Position numbers and translations under genes: made by a program
Notes under the pieces: generated by a model
Database searches by the model: none
What the model was told of the DNA's origin: nothing
The model's input: only the letters and a program-made list of their open reading frames with translations
In this document: positions 12,261-21,344 of the stretch, piece after piece
How positions within the stretch are numbered: position 1 is the stretch's first letter
Layout: every line of letters starts with the position of its first letter
Origin: Erythrobacter sp. AP23
GTDB taxonomy: Bacteria > Pseudomonadota > Alphaproteobacteria > Sphingomonadales > Sphingomonadaceae
Assembly: GCF_001542855.1 (NCBI RefSeq)
Contig: NZ_LNBY01000001.1
Span: 310,001-374,000, forward strand
Direction of reading: 5' to 3'
DNA: 64,000 bases

Positions 12261-13505
12261 TCACTCCGGAATGGGTTTGTGGTCGACGATGTTGAGGCCA
12301 TAGCCCTCGATCGCCACGACATTGGGTTGCGAATTGCTCAGCAGGATCATGTCCTCGATCCCGAGATCGGCGAGAATCTGCGAGCCGATGCCCACATTGC
12401 GCCGCGCATCGTTCTCGCTGTACCCGCTGTTCGAAGCCGGGCGCCCGGTAATGATGACGATGACACCTGCACCATGTTCGCCCACCGCTTGCATGGCGCG
12501 CTGGAGCGTGCGCTTGCGCGGCCCGGGTTTGCCGAGGACGTCATCGAAGATCGAAATCGGATGCACGCGGGCGAGGGTGGGTTTGCCTTCGACCACGTGG
12601 CCCTTCTGCAGCACATAGCTTTCGCTGCCATCGACCGTATTGCGATAGGTCAGCAGGCGCCAGTCGCCACCATAATCGGATTCGAAGCTGTCCTCGCCGA
12701 CCCGCTCGACGAGGTGGTCATGGCGCATCCGGTATTCGATCAGGTCGCGGATCGTGCCGATCTTCATGTCGTGCTTGCGTGCGAAGCCGATCAGATCCTC
12801 GAGCCGGGCCATGGTCCCGTCCTCGTTCATGATCTCGCAGATGACGCCCGAGGGATTGAGTCCGGCGAGCCGCGAGATATCGACCGCGGCTTCGGTATGA
12901 CCTGCGCGAACCAGGACGCCGCCATCGCGCGCGGTGAGCGGGAAAACGTGGCCGGGGGTGACGATATCGTCGGGGCCTTTGGTGGAATCGATGGCGACCG
13001 AAACCGTGCGCGAGCGGTCGGCCGCGCTGATGCCGGTGGTAACGCCTTCCTTCGCCTCGATCGAGGTCGTGAAGGCAGTCTGCATGCTCTCCCGATTGTC
13101 GCGGCTCATGGGCTCGAGGCCGAGAGCTTCGACCCGCTTGCGGTCGAGCGACAGGCAGATCAGTCCGCGACCATGGGTCGCCATGAAGTTGATCGCGCTG
13201 GGCGTAGCCATCTGCGCCGGGATGATGAGATCGCCTTCGTTCTCGCGATCCTCGTCGTCGACCAGAATATACATGCGGCCGTTGCGCGCTTCGTCGATGA
13301 TTTCCTCGGCGCCGACGATGACCGGTGTTTCGTCGTTGGCTTCAAGGAAGGCCTCGAGTTTCGCGAGCGTTTCGGCGGTCGGGTTCCAGCTTTCCTCGCT
13401 GCAATCGCGCAGGGTATTGGCATGAAGTCCCGCGGCACGGGCGAGCCCGGCGCGGGTCATAAGCCCTTGCGAAACGAGCGTGCGTACTTTTTCGATCGTG
13501 TTCAT
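12261..13505 (-). CDS. ribB: HTH-fused 3,4-dihydroxy-2-butanone 4-phosphate synthase with a degenerate RibA half (RibBX type)
   Basis: The protein has 414 residues and three parts. Residues 1 to about 58 form an XRE-like helix-turn-helix ([19 protein letters not shown]...[15 protein letters not shown]). The RibB domain follows, with the acidic loop [11 protein letters not shown] and [12 protein letters not shown]...AGHTEAAVD, and should be active. The last 200 residues align with GTP cyclohydrolase II, but where the family has the three zinc cysteines (C-LTGD...RC-C-G) this chain reads [18 protein letters not shown] with no cysteine, so that half is probably inactive. A separate ribA is expected elsewhere. 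Two palindromes just upstream could be the target of its own HTH. Confidence 0.92.
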   Translation of the reverse strand: MNTIEKVRTLVSQGLMTRAGLARAAGLHANTLRDCSEESWNPTAETLAKLEAFLEANDETPVIVGAEEIIDEARNGRMYILVDDEDRENEGDLIIPAQMATPSAINFMATHGRGLICLSLDRKRVEALGLEPMSRDNRESMQTAFTTSIEAKEGVTTGISAADRSRTVSVAIDSTKGPDDIVTPGHVFPLTARDGGVLVRAGHTEAAVDISRLAGLNPSGVICEIMNEDGTMARLEDLIGFARKHDMKIGTIRDLIEYRMRHDHLVERVGEDSFESDYGGDWRLLTYRNTVDGSESYVLQKGHVVEGKPTLARVHPISIFDDVLGKPGPRKRTLQRAMQAVGEHGAGVIVIITGRPASNSGYSENDARRNVGIGSQILADLGIEDMILLSNSQPNVVAIEGYGLNIVDHKPIPE

Positions 13506-13517
13506 GTCGCCAGCGCT

Positions 13518-13563
13518 ATCACATTACAATGTGATTTCCAATAGCGATTCACATCGAATGTGA
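13518..13563 (-). promoter_or_regulatory. Two related palindromes upstream of ribB (operator candidate)
   Basis: ATCACATT-AC-AATGTGAT (13518-13535) has perfect 8-bp arms. TCACAT-CGA-ATGTGA (13549-13563) repeats the same half-sites with a 3-nt spacer. Their centres are about 30 bp apart, close to three helical turns. They lie 13 to 58 bp upstream of the ribB start codon, where a promoter would sit. The rest of the 13506-13838 gap shows no gene I can support and no FMN riboswitch-like structure. Confidence 0.6.
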
Positions 13564-13838
13564 CGAGCGCTTCCCGGCGCTAGTTTTGTGCCTAGGAAGA
13601 CGAAAGGCGGTTGGTCAACGCAATCGGGCTCGAACCTGTTGACCGTCTATATGGCATGCCGCGTAGGCTTTCCCATACCGATGGAAATGGGTCATTTCGC
13701 TGGCACCATGAAATCGGCCTGCGCAGCGCTTCCCCGCTTACTTCCTGAAATACCGGAATGAAGCGTGATCCGGCATGACATATGCGGTCGAGCTCGTCGG
13801 CAATTGACGCCTGCAAGGCGCTGACTTAGCCTTTTGCG

Positions 13839-14852
13839 ATGTCGAGGCGACCTTTGATGGTTCAGGATAAGCATCACGATCCGGTGCATGATGGCCAGGC
13901 CATCGATCCCGATCTTACGCCGTATGAATACTTCAAGATGATGCGGATCAGGCTGGCGGAAATCGAGGACGAGACCTGCGCCCTGTCGACTCGCCCGCTA
14001 TTGCTGGGCGCCACCAATCTTGTCGGTGAACGCATTCGCGACGCGGCCAGCCTCGGCGATGCCATGCGATTGTCCGCGCAAACCTACAACCTGCTTCATG
14101 GCGGGAACTACAATCGCATCGAGCGGCAGGGGAGCCGCATCCTCTACCGGATCGACGATGCCGAGTTTCCCTTCGCCTTCGACGACGGCCCCTCGATGCG
14201 CGCAACGGTGATGGAAGGGGTCATGATCTTCGTTCACACATTGCTGTCGCTATGGGCAGGGCGTGAACTGACGCCGCATCTTCGCGCAGTCCATAGTCGC
14301 CGGGCGCGCCGCGGCGCGGATGGCATGCTCGGTTACTGGTCGGTACCTGTGCGGTTGGGAGCACCGGCCTATATGCTGGAATATGTCGGCACGGCAGCCG
14401 ATCTCGCCCCCGCCGCTCGGGGCCAGACGCTCAACTCGATCGATGTCTACGATCGGATCCTGGCCGTTCTCGCCAGGCCGGATGGGCCTGTGACCACGAA
14501 GCGCCGCGACCTCGTAACACGCGTCCGCAGCAAGCTCGAAACCGGCATGGATGACCAGAGCCAGGTGGCACGGGCCCTGGGCATGAGCGTTGCCTCATTG
14601 CGTCGACGACTGTTCGAAAGCGGGTGCAATTTCCGGCAACTACGGGCCGAAACACTCGATCGCCGGGCCAGGCGATTGCTGGAAGCGGGACGGTCGCCGG
14701 AGGCCGTGGCCGACCTCCTCGGCTTCGCCGATGGTCGCAGTTTTTCTCGCGCTTTCAAGCAATGGACCGGAACGACTCCAGCGCGGTTCGCGGCAGACGT
14801 CTTGAGCGAAAATGTCCTGCATGATTGCGCGAGCGCGTCCTCGACTCGGTAG
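13839..14852 (+). CDS. AraC-family transcriptional regulator
   Basis: The 337-residue protein has a large N-terminal sensing domain of the Arabinose_bd type (PF12625-like, as in OruR/ArgR-like AraC regulators) and a C-terminal double HTH (SQVARALGMSVASLRRRLFESGCNFRQL ... EAVADLLGFADGRSFSRAFKQWTGTTPARF). It lies directly upstream of the TonB receptor and the two hydrolases on the same strand and probably controls them in response to a lipid-like ligand (inference). MVQDKHH at 13857 is an alternative start. Confidence 0.9.
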   Translation: MSRRPLMVQDKHHDPVHDGQAIDPDLTPYEYFKMMRIRLAEIEDETCALSTRPLLLGATNLVGERIRDAASLGDAMRLSAQTYNLLHGGNYNRIERQGSRILYRIDDAEFPFAFDDGPSMRATVMEGVMIFVHTLLSLWAGRELTPHLRAVHSRRARRGADGMLGYWSVPVRLGAPAYMLEYVGTAADLAPAARGQTLNSIDVYDRILAVLARPDGPVTTKRRDLVTRVRSKLETGMDDQSQVARALGMSVASLRRRLFESGCNFRQLRAETLDRRARRLLEAGRSPEAVADLLGFADGRSFSRAFKQWTGTTPARFAADVLSENVLHDCASASSTR

Positions 14853-14920
14853 CCATACTCGCTGCAGTTTCTCCACGAGATAACGGCCGCCGACATGCGC
14901 GGCCGAACGGGGAGGACATG

Positions 14921-17191
14921 ATGAAAAACGCAAGAGGACGCGCGCGTCTGCTGGCCGCTCTGTGCGCCACTTCGGCAATGGCGCATGCGGTGCCGGCCAT
15001 GGCACAGCAGGAGATGCAATCCGCCGAGCCGCGCGCCGAGGAAGGCCATACTATCGTCGTAACCGCACGGCGTCGTGAGGAGTCGCTCCAGGACGTGCCC
15101 ATCGCAATTTCGGCGTTCGACGCGGAAAGCCTTGCCAATCTTCAGGCCGACACGCTGTCGGGTATCCAGTACGCCACGCCCAATCTCTATCTGGATCAGG
15201 GGGATGCCGGCAATGCCGTCATCTATATCCGCGGGGTCGGCCAGAACGACTCCCTCGCTTTCGCCGACCCGGGCGTCGGCGTCTATGTCGACGACGTGTT
15301 CATCGCCCGGTCGCAAGCGGCGTTTCTCGAAGTGTTCGACGTCGAGCGGATCGAGGTGCTGCGCGGGCCGCAGGGCACGCTTTACGGACGCAACACCATC
15401 GGCGGCGCGATCAAGTTCGTTTCCACCCGACCGACCGACGATCTGTCCGCCTATATGGAGGCGGGTGTCGGCAATTTCGGAATGGTCACGGCCAGGGGCC
15501 GGATCAGCGGTCCGCTCGCGGGTGACGGGCTCAAAGGCAAGCTGGCAGCGGCCTATACCAAGCGCGACGGTTATGCCGAAAACAGCGTAACGGGACGCGA
15601 TGACGGCGATGTCGAAACCCTCGCCGGGCGTGTCAGCCTGTTGTTCGAGCCCACCGACAGAATCGAGTTCCTGCTCAGCGGCGATGTCCGGATCGACCGG
15701 CCGGATACCTCGCGCAGCCCGGTTCGCGAGACGTCCATCACGGGCTTCGACGGAACCGGTAATGTGACATTCCCGGCATCGAACGACCCCTATCGCGTAG
15801 ACGTCAATGCCAACGGTCTGAGCGATCAGACCGGCTATGGGGTTGCGTTGACCAGCCGGTTCGAGGCTAGCGACAAGGTAACTCTGGAGTCGATCACCGC
15901 CCTTCGGTGGTTCGACTTCGACCTGAATCTCGATACCGACGGTTCGCCCCTGCCCATTCTGGATATCTTGCTGCTTCAGGAACAGGAGCAGTTCAGCCAG
16001 GAGCTGCGTGTTACCTATGAGGACCCGGGCGGGCTGAGCCTGACCGCGGGCCTTTACTACTTCCATGATGACGACACGACATTTTCGGGCGTCGACAATG
16101 GGGCTGCAACCTTGTTCGGCTTTCCGGTTACCGCTTTCGGTTTCCCGACCTCCAGCCTTGCCGAGACCCGCCAGGTAACCGACAGCTACGCTATCTTCGC
16201 CGATCTCACTTACGCGTTGACGCCGCGGCTCAATCTGTCGGCGGGCGCCCGTTATACCTGGGAAGATCGCAGTTCGGCCCGGCTCTTCGAGAATTTCTTC
16301 GATCCGAGTGTCTCGGTGATCGAGAATACGCCCGATTTCCTGACCGGGGTGGGCGTGCCCGGAACGCCGATCTCCGGTGAGGCGAGCTTCGAGGCGTTCA
16401 CGCCGCGCGCTTCGATCAGCTATGAGGTGAGCCCCGATGCGATGGTATACCTGTCCGCCTCGCGCGGGTTCAAGAGCGGTGGGTTCGATGGGCGTGCCAA
16501 TACCGATTTCGGGTTCCGTCCCTTCCGCCCCGAATATGTCTGGAGCTACGAGGGCGGCGCGAAGACCAGCTGGCTCGACGGGCGCCTCGTCCTCAACGCG
16601 GCCTTCTTCTACAATGACTACACCGATGTGCAGGTCACATCCTTCGGGTCCGATCCCGTAACCGGCGTATTCGTCAGCCTGTTCACGAACGCTGCCTCCT
16701 CGCGCGCCTATGGCGCGGAATTCGAGCTAACCGCGCGCCCGACCGATGAACTGACCTTGACCGGATCGCTCGGCCTGCTGGATGCCGAATATCGCGAATT
16801 CGATATTCTGGTCGGCGGCGCGGTCACCGATGTGAGCGATCGACGTCCGGTGAATGCACCCGATTCTAACGCGAGCCTTGGCGCCACCTGGCGGCGGCCG
16901 ATCTCCGATAACCTGGCGCTGACTATCCACGTGGACGGATCCTACCGGTCCGAGGTTGCTACGGAGATCACCGATTCCCCGGTGCTGCGTCAGCCCGGCT
17001 ATGAACGCATCAACGGATTCGTGGCGCTTGGCGACCGCGACGAGCGCTGGGAACTTCGCGCCGGTGTGGAAAATCTCACCGACAACGCCGTGCGTGTGCA
17101 GGGGTTCAACCTGGCGGATTTCCCGGGCGTGCAGCTCGGCTTTTACGGCGCGCCGGCCACATACGATCTGCGCTTTATCCTGCGATTCTGA
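14921..17191 (+). CDS. TonB-dependent outer-membrane receptor
   Basis: The 756-residue precursor has a signal peptide (ARLLAALCATSAMAHAVPAMAQ), a TonB-box/plug start (HTIVVTARRREESLQDVPIAISAFD), plug motifs (IYIRGVGQNDSLAFADPGVGVYVDDVF, VLRGPQGTLYGRNTIGGAI) and a 22-strand barrel ending in the aromatic C-terminus YDLRFILRF. The sequence type is the sphingomonad 'fecA/iroN-like' receptor group that imports diverse organic substrates rather than only siderophores. ATG 14921 follows GGAGG at 14911. The stop overlaps the next start (TGATG), which suggests the receptor and esterase act on the same substrate. Confidence 0.93.
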   Translation: MKNARGRARLLAALCATSAMAHAVPAMAQQEMQSAEPRAEEGHTIVVTARRREESLQDVPIAISAFDAESLANLQADTLSGIQYATPNLYLDQGDAGNAVIYIRGVGQNDSLAFADPGVGVYVDDVFIARSQAAFLEVFDVERIEVLRGPQGTLYGRNTIGGAIKFVSTRPTDDLSAYMEAGVGNFGMVTARGRISGPLAGDGLKGKLAAAYTKRDGYAENSVTGRDDGDVETLAGRVSLLFEPTDRIEFLLSGDVRIDRPDTSRSPVRETSITGFDGTGNVTFPASNDPYRVDVNANGLSDQTGYGVALTSRFEASDKVTLESITALRWFDFDLNLDTDGSPLPILDILLLQEQEQFSQELRVTYEDPGGLSLTAGLYYFHDDDTTFSGVDNGAATLFGFPVTAFGFPTSSLAETRQVTDSYAIFADLTYALTPRLNLSAGARYTWEDRSSARLFENFFDPSVSVIENTPDFLTGVGVPGTPISGEASFEAFTPRASISYEVSPDAMVYLSASRGFKSGGFDGRANTDFGFRPFRPEYVWSYEGGAKTSWLDGRLVLNAAFFYNDYTDVQVTSFGSDPVTGVFVSLFTNAASSRAYGAEFELTARPTDELTLTGSLGLLDAEYREFDILVGGAVTDVSDRRPVNAPDSNASLGATWRRPISDNLALTIHVDGSYRSEVATEITDSPVLRQPGYERINGFVALGDRDERWELRAGVENLTDNAVRVQGFNLADFPGVQLGFYGAPATYDLRFILRF

Positions 17192-18195
17192 TGTCGCAAA
17201 ACAGTCCTGACGAACAGGGATCGCTCGATCGGCAATCCTGGGCGCTGCTGCGTGGCTACGACGCCATGCGCAGCGAATGGACCGATCGCATTGCCGCCGA
17301 GGGGATGGCGGCATCGCGCGCGTTCGCCGATACCGTTTTCGATCGGTTTCGCGGGCCTGACCGTGACGTCGCGCCGGGAGACGTTATCGATCTCGCAGTG
17401 CCGGGCGGCGACGGTGAGCGGGCTGCCCGGCTGTACCGGCCGGCGGTTCCCGCCGATGCAGCCACGCCCCTGGCGCTGTTCCTGCATGGCGGTGGCTGGT
17501 CGTTGGGCGGGATATCCGCATACGACGGATTGGTGGGGTCGCTTGCTGCGCTCAGTGGGGTCGCGATCCTAAGCCTCGATTACCGGCTCGCCCCCGAACA
17601 TCCTTTTCCCGCCGGGCTGCGCGATGCCCGAAGCGCGCTCGACTGGCTCTATCGGGAAGGCGGATCGATGGGCGGAGATCCGGCCCGCTTGGCCGTGATC
17701 GGCGACAGCGCGGGAGGCAATCTTGCCGCGGTGCTCGCGCGCGAAGCTGCTCTCGGTAACGGCCCGCAGCTGACCTGCCAGGTGCTGATCTATCCGATGA
17801 CCGATATCGCCAGCCCTCATACCCATTTTCCGTCTCGCGCCCGATTTGGCGGCGGCGACTTCTTTCTCGTGGCCGAAGCGATCGAATTTGCGCGTGAGAA
17901 CTACCTCGCCGGCAATGTCGCCGAGCCACACGATCCCCGCATCTCGCCGCTATTGGCGCCGGTTCCCGACGATCTGGTCCCCGCGATGATCGTGACGGCG
18001 GGCTTCGATCCCTTGCGGGACGAAGCGATCGCCTATCACGAAAAGCTACGGTCGGCCGGCATCGACAGTGTCCACCACTGCGCCCGCGACACGATCCATG
18101 CCTTCCTGTCGTTCGGGGTCCTCGACATCGCGCAGGCCACCCGCCGCATGATCGCCGACTATCTGCATCGAATGATGGAGCCACCGACACAGTAG
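17191..18195 (+). CDS. HSL-family alpha/beta hydrolase (esterase)
   Basis: The 334-residue cytoplasmic enzyme has the hormone-sensitive-lipase signature: oxyanion motif HGGGW (residues 99-103), nucleophile elbow GDSAGG (Ser173), the catalytic Asp in TAGFDPLRDEA and the His in RDTIHAFLSFG. DYRLAPEHPFPAG between them is typical of the family. It hydrolyses carboxylic esters, usually short- to medium-chain. Its start overlaps the stop of the TonB receptor, so it probably processes the imported compound. Confidence 0.92.
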   Translation: MSQNSPDEQGSLDRQSWALLRGYDAMRSEWTDRIAAEGMAASRAFADTVFDRFRGPDRDVAPGDVIDLAVPGGDGERAARLYRPAVPADAATPLALFLHGGGWSLGGISAYDGLVGSLAALSGVAILSLDYRLAPEHPFPAGLRDARSALDWLYREGGSMGGDPARLAVIGDSAGGNLAAVLAREAALGNGPQLTCQVLIYPMTDIASPHTHFPSRARFGGGDFFLVAEAIEFARENYLAGNVAEPHDPRISPLLAPVPDDLVPAMIVTAGFDPLRDEAIAYHEKLRSAGIDSVHHCARDTIHAFLSFGVLDIAQATRRMIADYLHRMMEPPTQ

Positions 18196-18218
18196 GACAT
18201 CTTAAAGGGAGAGCGACG

Positions 18219-19439
18219 ATGAAACGGATATGGACATTACTGCTGAGCCTATGTGCGCTCGCATGGGGGCTTCCCGCCACCGCTGGATCGACCACCCTGG
18301 AAGCCACCTTCTCCAACGGGATCGACAATGGATGGGTACGGGTCGAACGGTGGCGCGATAATCTCACGGCCTTCACCCAGGAAAGTTTCCCGAGCGACGG
18401 TCGGGGCGATCAATCCGGACAGCGTGCGACCTTCTTCGGAACCGCCCGGCCGCACAGTTCGCGCTTTCTGCTCTATTACGCGCCCAACTGGAATGTGGGA
18501 ACGAAGGTGCCGGTCCTGCTCGTACATGGCGCCAATCAGGATGCCGATATCGCCTGGGCCGATCCCAACGAAGCGGGCAGCTACGGATGTGGCCGTTCAA
18601 GCTGCCCCTCCACCGGCCTGATGCAGGACTTGTCGAGCAGTGGCTACCGCGTCTTCGCGCTCGGCCTGCCGCACAAGAATGGCGATGGCTATTTCTGGTC
18701 CGAACAGATTGCCGATGCGATCGCCATTATCAAATCCCGAACGGGTGCCGGCCAGGTCGACGTCGTCGCATGGTCCAAAGCCGCGTCGAATGCGCGGATG
18801 TATGTCTCCAGCGTCCGCAAATCCTGGGGCACGGCCTATCGCGGCGACGTCCGCCGCCTGATCCTGCTCGGGTCGGCGAACAACGGCATCGATCTGTCTT
18901 TCCGCCACGGATGGACATTCAGCCTGACGGTGTATCCGGCCTGCGGTGGGGTCATCAACGGGCCGACACCGCATGACAAGCTGGTCTGCTACGGCCTGTG
19001 GCGCTCGGGCCCGGAATGGACTTACAGCTCGGCCTATTTTCCGGGATCGGCCCAGTTGCTGAAGGACTGGAGCGGAACCTATGGCCTGCCCACCTACGAA
19101 CAGGATTGGTATACGACCTTTCATGGCGGCCAGGGCTTTTACAGCTCGGGGCCGGGCTTGTCGGCCTATCTGTCGCGCTCGCTGGTCGACGTGATCCGCC
19201 AGGCGCCATCGCCCAGCAATGTGCGTATCCACAACATCTGCGGCAACCAGCCCGACATCGCACTGCTCCACAACGAGCATACCGGACCGTCGGACGGCGT
19301 GGTCTTCATCGCGAGCTGCCGCGACACCGTGGGCATGACGACGCATGGCGGCAGCGTCACGGTCGCGGTCAACCATCTCGAACTGGGATGGGTCAGCACT
19401 TCGACCAACTATGTTCTGCAATATTTGTCGGCACCCTGA
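18219..19439 (+). CDS. Secreted alpha/beta-hydrolase with atypical nucleophile elbow
   Basis: The 406-residue precursor has a signal peptide (WTLLLSLCALAWGLPATAG). The fold is suggested by VPVLLVHGANQDADIAW (oxyanion HG near residue 103), a VDVVAWSKAASNARMYVSS elbow with Ser186, and a late His in GGSVTVAVNHLELGW. The elbow reads A-W-S-K-A instead of G-x-S-x-G, resembling lipases with an alanine in place of the first glycine. Several cysteines (GCGRSSC, PACGG, NICGN, ASCRD) suggest disulfides, as expected of an exported enzyme. The substrate could be a lipid or a polyester. It follows the esterase by 23 bp behind an AGGGAGAG site. Confidence 0.75.
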   Translation: MKRIWTLLLSLCALAWGLPATAGSTTLEATFSNGIDNGWVRVERWRDNLTAFTQESFPSDGRGDQSGQRATFFGTARPHSSRFLLYYAPNWNVGTKVPVLLVHGANQDADIAWADPNEAGSYGCGRSSCPSTGLMQDLSSSGYRVFALGLPHKNGDGYFWSEQIADAIAIIKSRTGAGQVDVVAWSKAASNARMYVSSVRKSWGTAYRGDVRRLILLGSANNGIDLSFRHGWTFSLTVYPACGGVINGPTPHDKLVCYGLWRSGPEWTYSSAYFPGSAQLLKDWSGTYGLPTYEQDWYTTFHGGQGFYSSGPGLSAYLSRSLVDVIRQAPSPSNVRIHNICGNQPDIALLHNEHTGPSDGVVFIASCRDTVGMTTHGGSVTVAVNHLELGWVSTSTNYVLQYLSAP

Positions 19440-19719
19440 TGCGACGTGGACATATTGGCAGGGGGTTAGATGACCCGGAGAGCGCGTTGGTTTGCCGCTA
19501 ACGGCTTGAACTACGTAGGGCGGATAGCTTGTGCAGCAAGTGAGCCTGCACACCTATTCCGGACCCAGGATGCGCATTCTTCGTGCCCGCCGGCACTTCA
19601 ATGGCCGAGGTATCTGGATTTCCGATACCTGGGCGTACTGCGGTGGGCGTATGATCCGGCTCTGTGACCCCACTGGGACCCACGCGGAGAAACGAGCCGC
19701 GCAATCATCCGTAAGTGCT
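19440..19719. other. Intergenic stretch left of the mobile element
   Basis: No convincing gene is seen. A hairpin (AGGTATC-N9-GATACCT, 19608-19630) is present. Before the element inserted, this DNA lay next to the 3' end of the tRNA-Lys gene. Confidence 0.5.
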
Positions 19720-19772
19720 TGAAAAAATGGTGGACGCACTAGGGCTCGAACCTAGGACCCGCTGATTAAGAG
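19720..19772. repeat. Left attachment site: 3' fragment of tRNA-Lys
   Basis: This 53-bp segment matches 30636-30688 except at 19745 (C versus T at 30661, in the T-arm region). On the minus strand it corresponds to CCA and the 3' half of the tRNA up to the anticodon stem. It is not a functional tRNA, since the sequence diverges after 19772. Confidence 0.93.
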
Positions 19773-19893
19773 AACGAAATCAGGCTCCCTGCCTTGGCAC
19801 GCATCACCACGCGATGCGGCAGAAAACGATTGTCTTTCATGCACATAGTGGCAATAACGAGGCGTGGCCGGGAATGGCCACGCTGATCCGTGG

Positions 19894-19922
19894 ACCGTCT
19901 CGACCGTCTTAGAAACCGTCTT
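19894..19922 (+). repeat. Left arm-type repeats (integrase or Xis binding candidate)
   Basis: ACCGTCT occurs three times in direct order at 19894, 19903 and 19915. The last two form ACCGTCTTAG-AA-ACCGTCTT, which recurs at 30579-30598 with CC in place of AA. Short direct repeats near both ends of an element, just inside the core sites, are typical arm-type sites for a lambda-type integrase. They lie just upstream of the integrase start codon, so they may also autoregulate it. Confidence 0.7.
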
Positions 19923-19935
19923 GATGGAGCCACAC

Positions 19936-21324
19936 ATGACCGAGCGGATCGAACTTACCGATAGCCTTGTATCCAGCCTGCCGCCGCCCAGCGCTGGGCC
20001 ATATGTCCAGCGCGACACGCTGCCCGGCTTCTACGTCGTCGTCGGCAAGCGCGCCAAGACCTTCACCGTCCAGTGCGACGTCCGCGACGAGCTGGGCCGT
20101 CGGCGGACGAAGAAGCTCGCACTCGGTCGGCATGGCGAGCTGACCGTGAAGCAGGCGCGGGCGAGGGCGAAGGCCGAGCTGGGCGCGCTACAAGTCGCTG
20201 GGCGCTTCGAGGAGCGCCGCAAGCAGTGGACCGTCCGCGAGGCATGGGAGCATATGCGAGACTATGAGCTACCCGCGAAGGGGTCGCGCCCCCGCACCGT
20301 CGAGGGATACCAGAAGACGATCGACCGGCTGATGGGCGACTGGCGGGACGTGACGCTGCGCAAGTTCGCTGACAATCCTAGGCTGGTGGTGGAGCGGCAC
20401 CGCGCCGTCACGCGCGACAACGGCCCCTACGCCGCCAATCACTTCGGGCGCGCGTTTCGGCGGCTCTATAACTATGCGCAGGCGAAGCTCGACCCGACCC
20501 TGCCGCTGATCGCATGGGGTAAGGTCATCAGCTTCAACCGCGAGCAGCGGTCGAAGGATGGGATGGGCGAGGAGGAGCTGCGCGACTGGTTCGTTCAGCT
20601 CGGCAACCTTAGCAATGAGGTTCGGCGCGAGTTTCACCTGTTCACACTGCTGTCCGGCTCCCGCCCTGACGCTTTGAGCAAGGCACGCTGGTCGGACCTG
20701 AACGTTCGGCGGCGTGCCTTGCGCATAACTGAGCCTAAGGGCGGGCCGGATCGTGCCTTCGACATTCCACTATCTCGCCCGATGCTTGCCTGCCTTATCC
20801 GAGCGCGGAAGGCTGGGAGAAAGCTGTGCCCGCGTCAGTCGGCGACCTTCATCTTCCCGGCGAACAAGAGCCGCAGCGGCCACCTGAGCGAGTGGAAGGA
20901 GGACAGGACGGAGCTTGCGAAGTGGGGCAAGCAGCTTCGCCAGACCTATACCATCGCGGCAGAGTGGGTCGATGTATCCGAGCGCACGTTGAAGCGGCTC
21001 CTGAACCACAAGACGCAGGACGTCACGATGGGCTACGGCGACCGTGACCGTATGTGGCCCCGCCTTGTCGCTGAGCAGGAGCGGATATCGGCGCACATTA
21101 TGGCGCAGGTCCCGGTAAAGGACGAGCGCTTCGAGCTGCGCGCCGAGCGCGACGGTAATGCAACCGTCGTCCGTGCCCACGTGACTCGCTCTGAGGCGGC
21201 TGCCATCGTCGAGGATGCAGAGAACGATATTTCGTGGCCCGAGGGGCACGATGCTGTGCTGTGCGACAGTGCTGGCACTGCGTGTTGGTTCCTCGCTGAC
21301 GGCTGGGAGGCAATAGCGGCATAG
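19936..21324 (+). CDS. int: Tyrosine-family site-specific integrase
   Basis: From ATG 19936 the protein has 462 residues. It has the N-terminal DUF4102-like arm-binding region (LPGFYVVVGKRAKTFTVQCDVRDELGRRRTKKLALGRHG is part of it), a SAM-like core-binding domain (EAWEHMRDYELP...) and a catalytic domain. Catalytic residues seen are Arg in LLSGSRPDALSKARWSDL, the second Arg in KQLRQTY, His in LLNHKTQ and the nucleophile Tyr in TMGYGDRD. The first His of the usual H-x-x-R box is Lys here (K-Q-L-R). The last 70 residues form an extra domain. It is adjacent to the left att site, as expected. Confidence 0.95.
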   Translation: MTERIELTDSLVSSLPPPSAGPYVQRDTLPGFYVVVGKRAKTFTVQCDVRDELGRRRTKKLALGRHGELTVKQARARAKAELGALQVAGRFEERRKQWTVREAWEHMRDYELPAKGSRPRTVEGYQKTIDRLMGDWRDVTLRKFADNPRLVVERHRAVTRDNGPYAANHFGRAFRRLYNYAQAKLDPTLPLIAWGKVISFNREQRSKDGMGEEELRDWFVQLGNLSNEVRREFHLFTLLSGSRPDALSKARWSDLNVRRRALRITEPKGGPDRAFDIPLSRPMLACLIRARKAGRKLCPRQSATFIFPANKSRSGHLSEWKEDRTELAKWGKQLRQTYTIAAEWVDVSERTLKRLLNHKTQDVTMGYGDRDRMWPRLVAEQERISAHIMAQVPVKDERFELRAERDGNATVVRAHVTRSEAAAIVEDAENDISWPEGHDAVLCDSAGTACWFLADGWEAIAA

Positions 21325-21344
21325 TTGCCGACACAAAAGGCAAC
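21324..21344 (+). terminator. Hairpin at the integrase stop
   Basis: GTTGCC-N9-GGCAAC spans 21324-21344 and is followed by an A-rich, not T-rich, stretch. It is a weak terminator candidate. The gap to 21590 shows no gene. Confidence 0.4.

Noticed and set aside
13518-13563. CRP/FNR-type binding sites upstream of ribB
   Set aside because: Half-sites are in the opposite polarity (TCACA...TGTGA rather than TGTGA...TCACA), with spacers of 3 to 4 nt.
13506-13838. FMN riboswitch upstream of ribB
   Set aside because: No conserved multi-stem FMN element could be seen between the start codon and the divergent AraC gene.
19720-19772. A second tRNA-Lys gene at the left end
   Set aside because: Only the 3' part matches; there is no 5' half, so it is an attachment-site remnant.
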